Positions 12,863-14,442 of a stretch of 14,442 bases of DNA are shown here, piece after piece (positions within the stretch are counted from its first letter, which is position 1; each line of letters starts with the position of its first letter). The notes under the pieces were generated by a model. The model was not told the origin of the DNA, searched no databases, and was given only the letters and a program-made list of their open reading frames with translations. The DNA comes from 73-13 sp035556395 (GTDB lineage Bacteria > Actinomycetota > Actinomycetes > Actinomycetales > Microbacteriaceae). The DNA lies in assembly GCA_035556395.1 (NCBI GenBank), contig DATMFB010000133.1:1-14442 (forward strand), in the 5' to 3' direction. The position numbers were made by a program, and so were the translations under genes.

Positions 12863-13993
12863 GTGGCGCGACTGTTCGGCGCTCGGCGAGCGAAGCACAC
12901 GGCGCCGGTCGAGGCGCCGAGCGCCGCGGAGGCGCCTCCCGTCCTGCTGCCCCCCGCTCGACGCGGGCCACTGGCGCGCGGGTATCTCAGCGCGCTCGGC
13001 GTGATCGGAGCCGTCCTCACGGGCCTGGCGATCTTCGGCCTGCGCGGCATCGTCGCCTCGATCTTCATCGCGCTCTTCGCCGCGGTCGCGCTGGATCCGC
13101 TCGTCCGCTGGTTCCAGCGTCGCGGCGTGCACCGCACCTGGTCGGTCGTCATCGTCATCCTCTTGATCCTGGTCCTGCTCGTCACCCTGATCTGGGTCGT
13201 CGTGCCGCTCGTCATCGGGGAACTCGGCCGACTCATCGCCTGGATTCCCGCCGGGATCGCGCACCTTCACGCAGAGGGCTGGTTCGACCCCGCGAACCAG
13301 ATGAGCAATGGGATCCTCGGCGCGTTCCTCGGCTGGATCGCCGCGACAGTCGGGGATCCGACATTCTGGATGGTCGTCGGGGGCGGTGTGGTCGGCCTCG
13401 GATTCTCCATCGCGACCGGAATCGCATCGACCTTCTTCACCGCAGTGCTGACCATCTACTTCGTGAGCACCTTCGAGCCCACCAAGCAGGCCGCCTACAA
13501 GCTGGTGGCGGCCTCTCGCCGCCCGGCGATCACGAACTACACCGAGCGGATCCTCGAGAACTTCGGGAACTACCTCAGCGGGATGGTCGTCCTCGCCTTC
13601 CTCAATGCCCTCTTCAGCACGATCCTGCTGCTGATCGTCGGGGTCCCCGGGGCCTTCCTGCTCGGCCTGCTCGCGCTCGTGATCACGATCATCCCGCTCA
13701 TCGGGACCGTCCTGACGACCGCGGTGATGAGCGTGATCGCGTTCATCCACGATCCGTTCAGCGGGCTGATCGTGCTCGTCCTCATGGTCATCTACATGCA
13801 GATCGAGGCATACGTGCTCGGGCCGCGGATCATGGGCAAAGCGGTCCAGGTACCCGGCTCGGTGGTGCTGATCTCGGCGCTCGCCGGCGGGACGCTGTTC
13901 GGGCTGATCGGCGCGCTCGTCGCGATCCCGATCTCGGCCGGCATCATGCTCGTGATCCGCGAGGTCGTGATCCCGCGCAAGGATCTCGCCTGA
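12863..13993 (+). CDS. AI-2E family permease
   Basis: The 376-residue integral membrane protein belongs to the AI-2E transporter family (PF01594). The family was named after an E. coli protein linked to autoinducer-2 export, but members move varied substrates and some act as cation/proton antiporters, so the substrate is open. After a basic, Pro/Ala-rich cytoplasmic tail (1-40) come helix pairs at about 44-60, 63-80 and 93-117. A less hydrophobic region (120-165) typical of the family follows, then helices at 166-203, 240-285, 300-320 and 335-365. The C-terminal signature is clear: YMQIEAYVLGPRIMGKAVQVPG (311-332) and GTLFGLIGALVAIPISAG (343-360). GTG 12863 has GAGGGGG about five bases upstream. 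It lies 30 bases after the regulator, probably in the same transcript, and converges on the next gene with a 3-base gap. Confidence 0.9.
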   Translation: MARLFGARRAKHTAPVEAPSAAEAPPVLLPPARRGPLARGYLSALGVIGAVLTGLAIFGLRGIVASIFIALFAAVALDPLVRWFQRRGVHRTWSVVIVILLILVLLVTLIWVVVPLVIGELGRLIAWIPAGIAHLHAEGWFDPANQMSNGILGAFLGWIAATVGDPTFWMVVGGGVVGLGFSIATGIASTFFTAVLTIYFVSTFEPTKQAAYKLVAASRRPAITNYTERILENFGNYLSGMVVLAFLNALFSTILLLIVGVPGAFLLGLLALVITIIPLIGTVLTTAVMSVIAFIHDPFSGLIVLVLMVIYMQIEAYVLGPRIMGKAVQVPGSVVLISALAGGTLFGLIGALVAIPISAGIMLVIREVVIPRKDLA

Positions 13994-13996
13994 CGA

Positions 13997-14442
13997 CTAC
14001 CGAGCTCCGAGCAGGAAGTCGGTGACGACCCCCATCCCGCCCGGAGTCATCTGCGCGGCGTGTCCCGCGCCGGGGATCGAGACGATCTCCGGGCTCGCGA
14101 ACCGATCCGCCATCGTCATCGCGTTCGCCAGCGGGGTCGAGAGGTCGAGTTCGCCGGTGAGCAGCAGTGCTGGGATCTCCGAGAGGTCGCCGATCTCGGC
14201 GGGAGCGGCGCTCGCGCCGGTCCAGTGCACGCAGGAGAACGTCGTGCCCATCTGTCCGAGGATCGACGTCGGGAAGGGCAGGGTCTGCTCGGCCGCCACT
14301 GCGGCGATCGCGGCCTCCAGGACCGCGCCGCGCTCCGCGGCGGTCGCCGCCGAATCCGCCCACGGCATCAGGGTGTCGGCGCAGAAGGTCGCGATATGCG
14401 TCGCGGCGCTGAACGAGGCGAGGGGCGATGCGGCGGCCGACA
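13997..14442 (-). CDS. C-terminal part of a TAP-like alpha/beta hydrolase (start outside the window)
   Basis: The minus-strand frame is open to the right edge, so the gene begins beyond 14442. About 147 C-terminal residues are visible. They include FCADTLMPWA, which resembles the Cys-x-x-Trp region of tripeptidyl-aminopeptidase-like secreted hydrolases, and SCVHW about 45 residues later. The C-terminal catalytic part follows: PALLLTGELDLSTPLANAM with the probable catalytic Asp in GELD, and IPGAGHAAQ with the catalytic His. The nucleophile serine would lie in the missing part. The two conserved cysteine segments and the TPLANA motif fit the TAP-like C-terminal domain (PF08386), which points to a secreted exo-peptidase or esterase. 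An internal ATG at 14368 is not the true start, because conserved sequence continues upstream of it. Confidence 0.82.
   Translation of the reverse strand, partial: SAAASPLASFSAATHIATFCADTLMPWADSAATAAERGAVLEAAIAAVAAEQTLPFPTSILGQMGTTFSCVHWTGASAAPAEIGDLSEIPALLLTGELDLSTPLANAMTMADRFASPEIVSIPGAGHAAQMTPGGMGVVTDFLLGAR

Noticed and set aside
12625..14025. 466-codon plus-strand frame over the permease gene
   Set aside because: Arg/His/Asp-rich shadow of the AI-2E permease, which has the correct membrane topology and family motifs.
1..14442. CRISPR arrays, insertion sequences, attachment sites
   Set aside because: No regularly spaced repeats, transposase or integrase genes, or matching terminal repeats were found; the direct repeat at 8411/8661 has only two imperfect copies.

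Overview
The window is high-GC DNA from an actinobacterium (Actinomycetota). Codons end mostly in G or C, GTG starts are common, and the proteins resemble those of Micrococcales, most likely Microbacteriaceae. The family-level placement is an inference from protein style and gene order, not a database match.

Layout. (1) 1-486 is the 3' end of a surface-anchored, membrane-tethered protein. (2) 518-3497 holds branched-chain amino acid genes: leuB, then ilvE, with a FAH-family hydrolase overlapping the ilvE stop. (3) 3540-5779 looks like an accessory insert between FAH and gltX. It carries a YeiH/UPF0324 membrane protein, an unrecognised small protein whose 3' end runs into the next promoter, and a VapBC-type toxin-antitoxin pair with an AT-rich, repeat-filled promoter region. 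(4) 5802-7414 is gltX followed by a tRNA-Gln(CUG) gene. (5) 7455-8123 (minus strand) is an alpha/beta-hydrolase esterase.

(6) 8178-10645 is the most interesting part. A 48-codon minus-strand gene encodes a secreted peptide with a clean Sec signal sequence and the C-terminus CIWFGWC. A 432-base non-coding stretch with several inverted and direct repeats separates it from a divergently transcribed two-component system: a membrane-embedded histidine kinase without an extracellular domain and an overlapping NarL/LuxR-type response regulator. I propose, as inference, that the peptide is an extracellular signal or bacteriocin-like product sensed or controlled by this pair.

(7) 10656-11757 (minus strand) holds a lipoprotein gene followed by a small four-helix membrane protein gene, convergent with the response regulator. 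(8) 11840-12832 is a regulator with two helix-turn-helix regions, divergent from the lipoprotein gene. It is followed by an AI-2E family permease (12863-13993). (9) 13997-14442 (minus strand) is the C-terminal part of a TAP-like alpha/beta hydrolase that runs off the right edge.

Apart from 8325-8756 there is no gene-free stretch longer than 300 bases. I saw no CRISPR array, insertion sequence, rRNA or origin.
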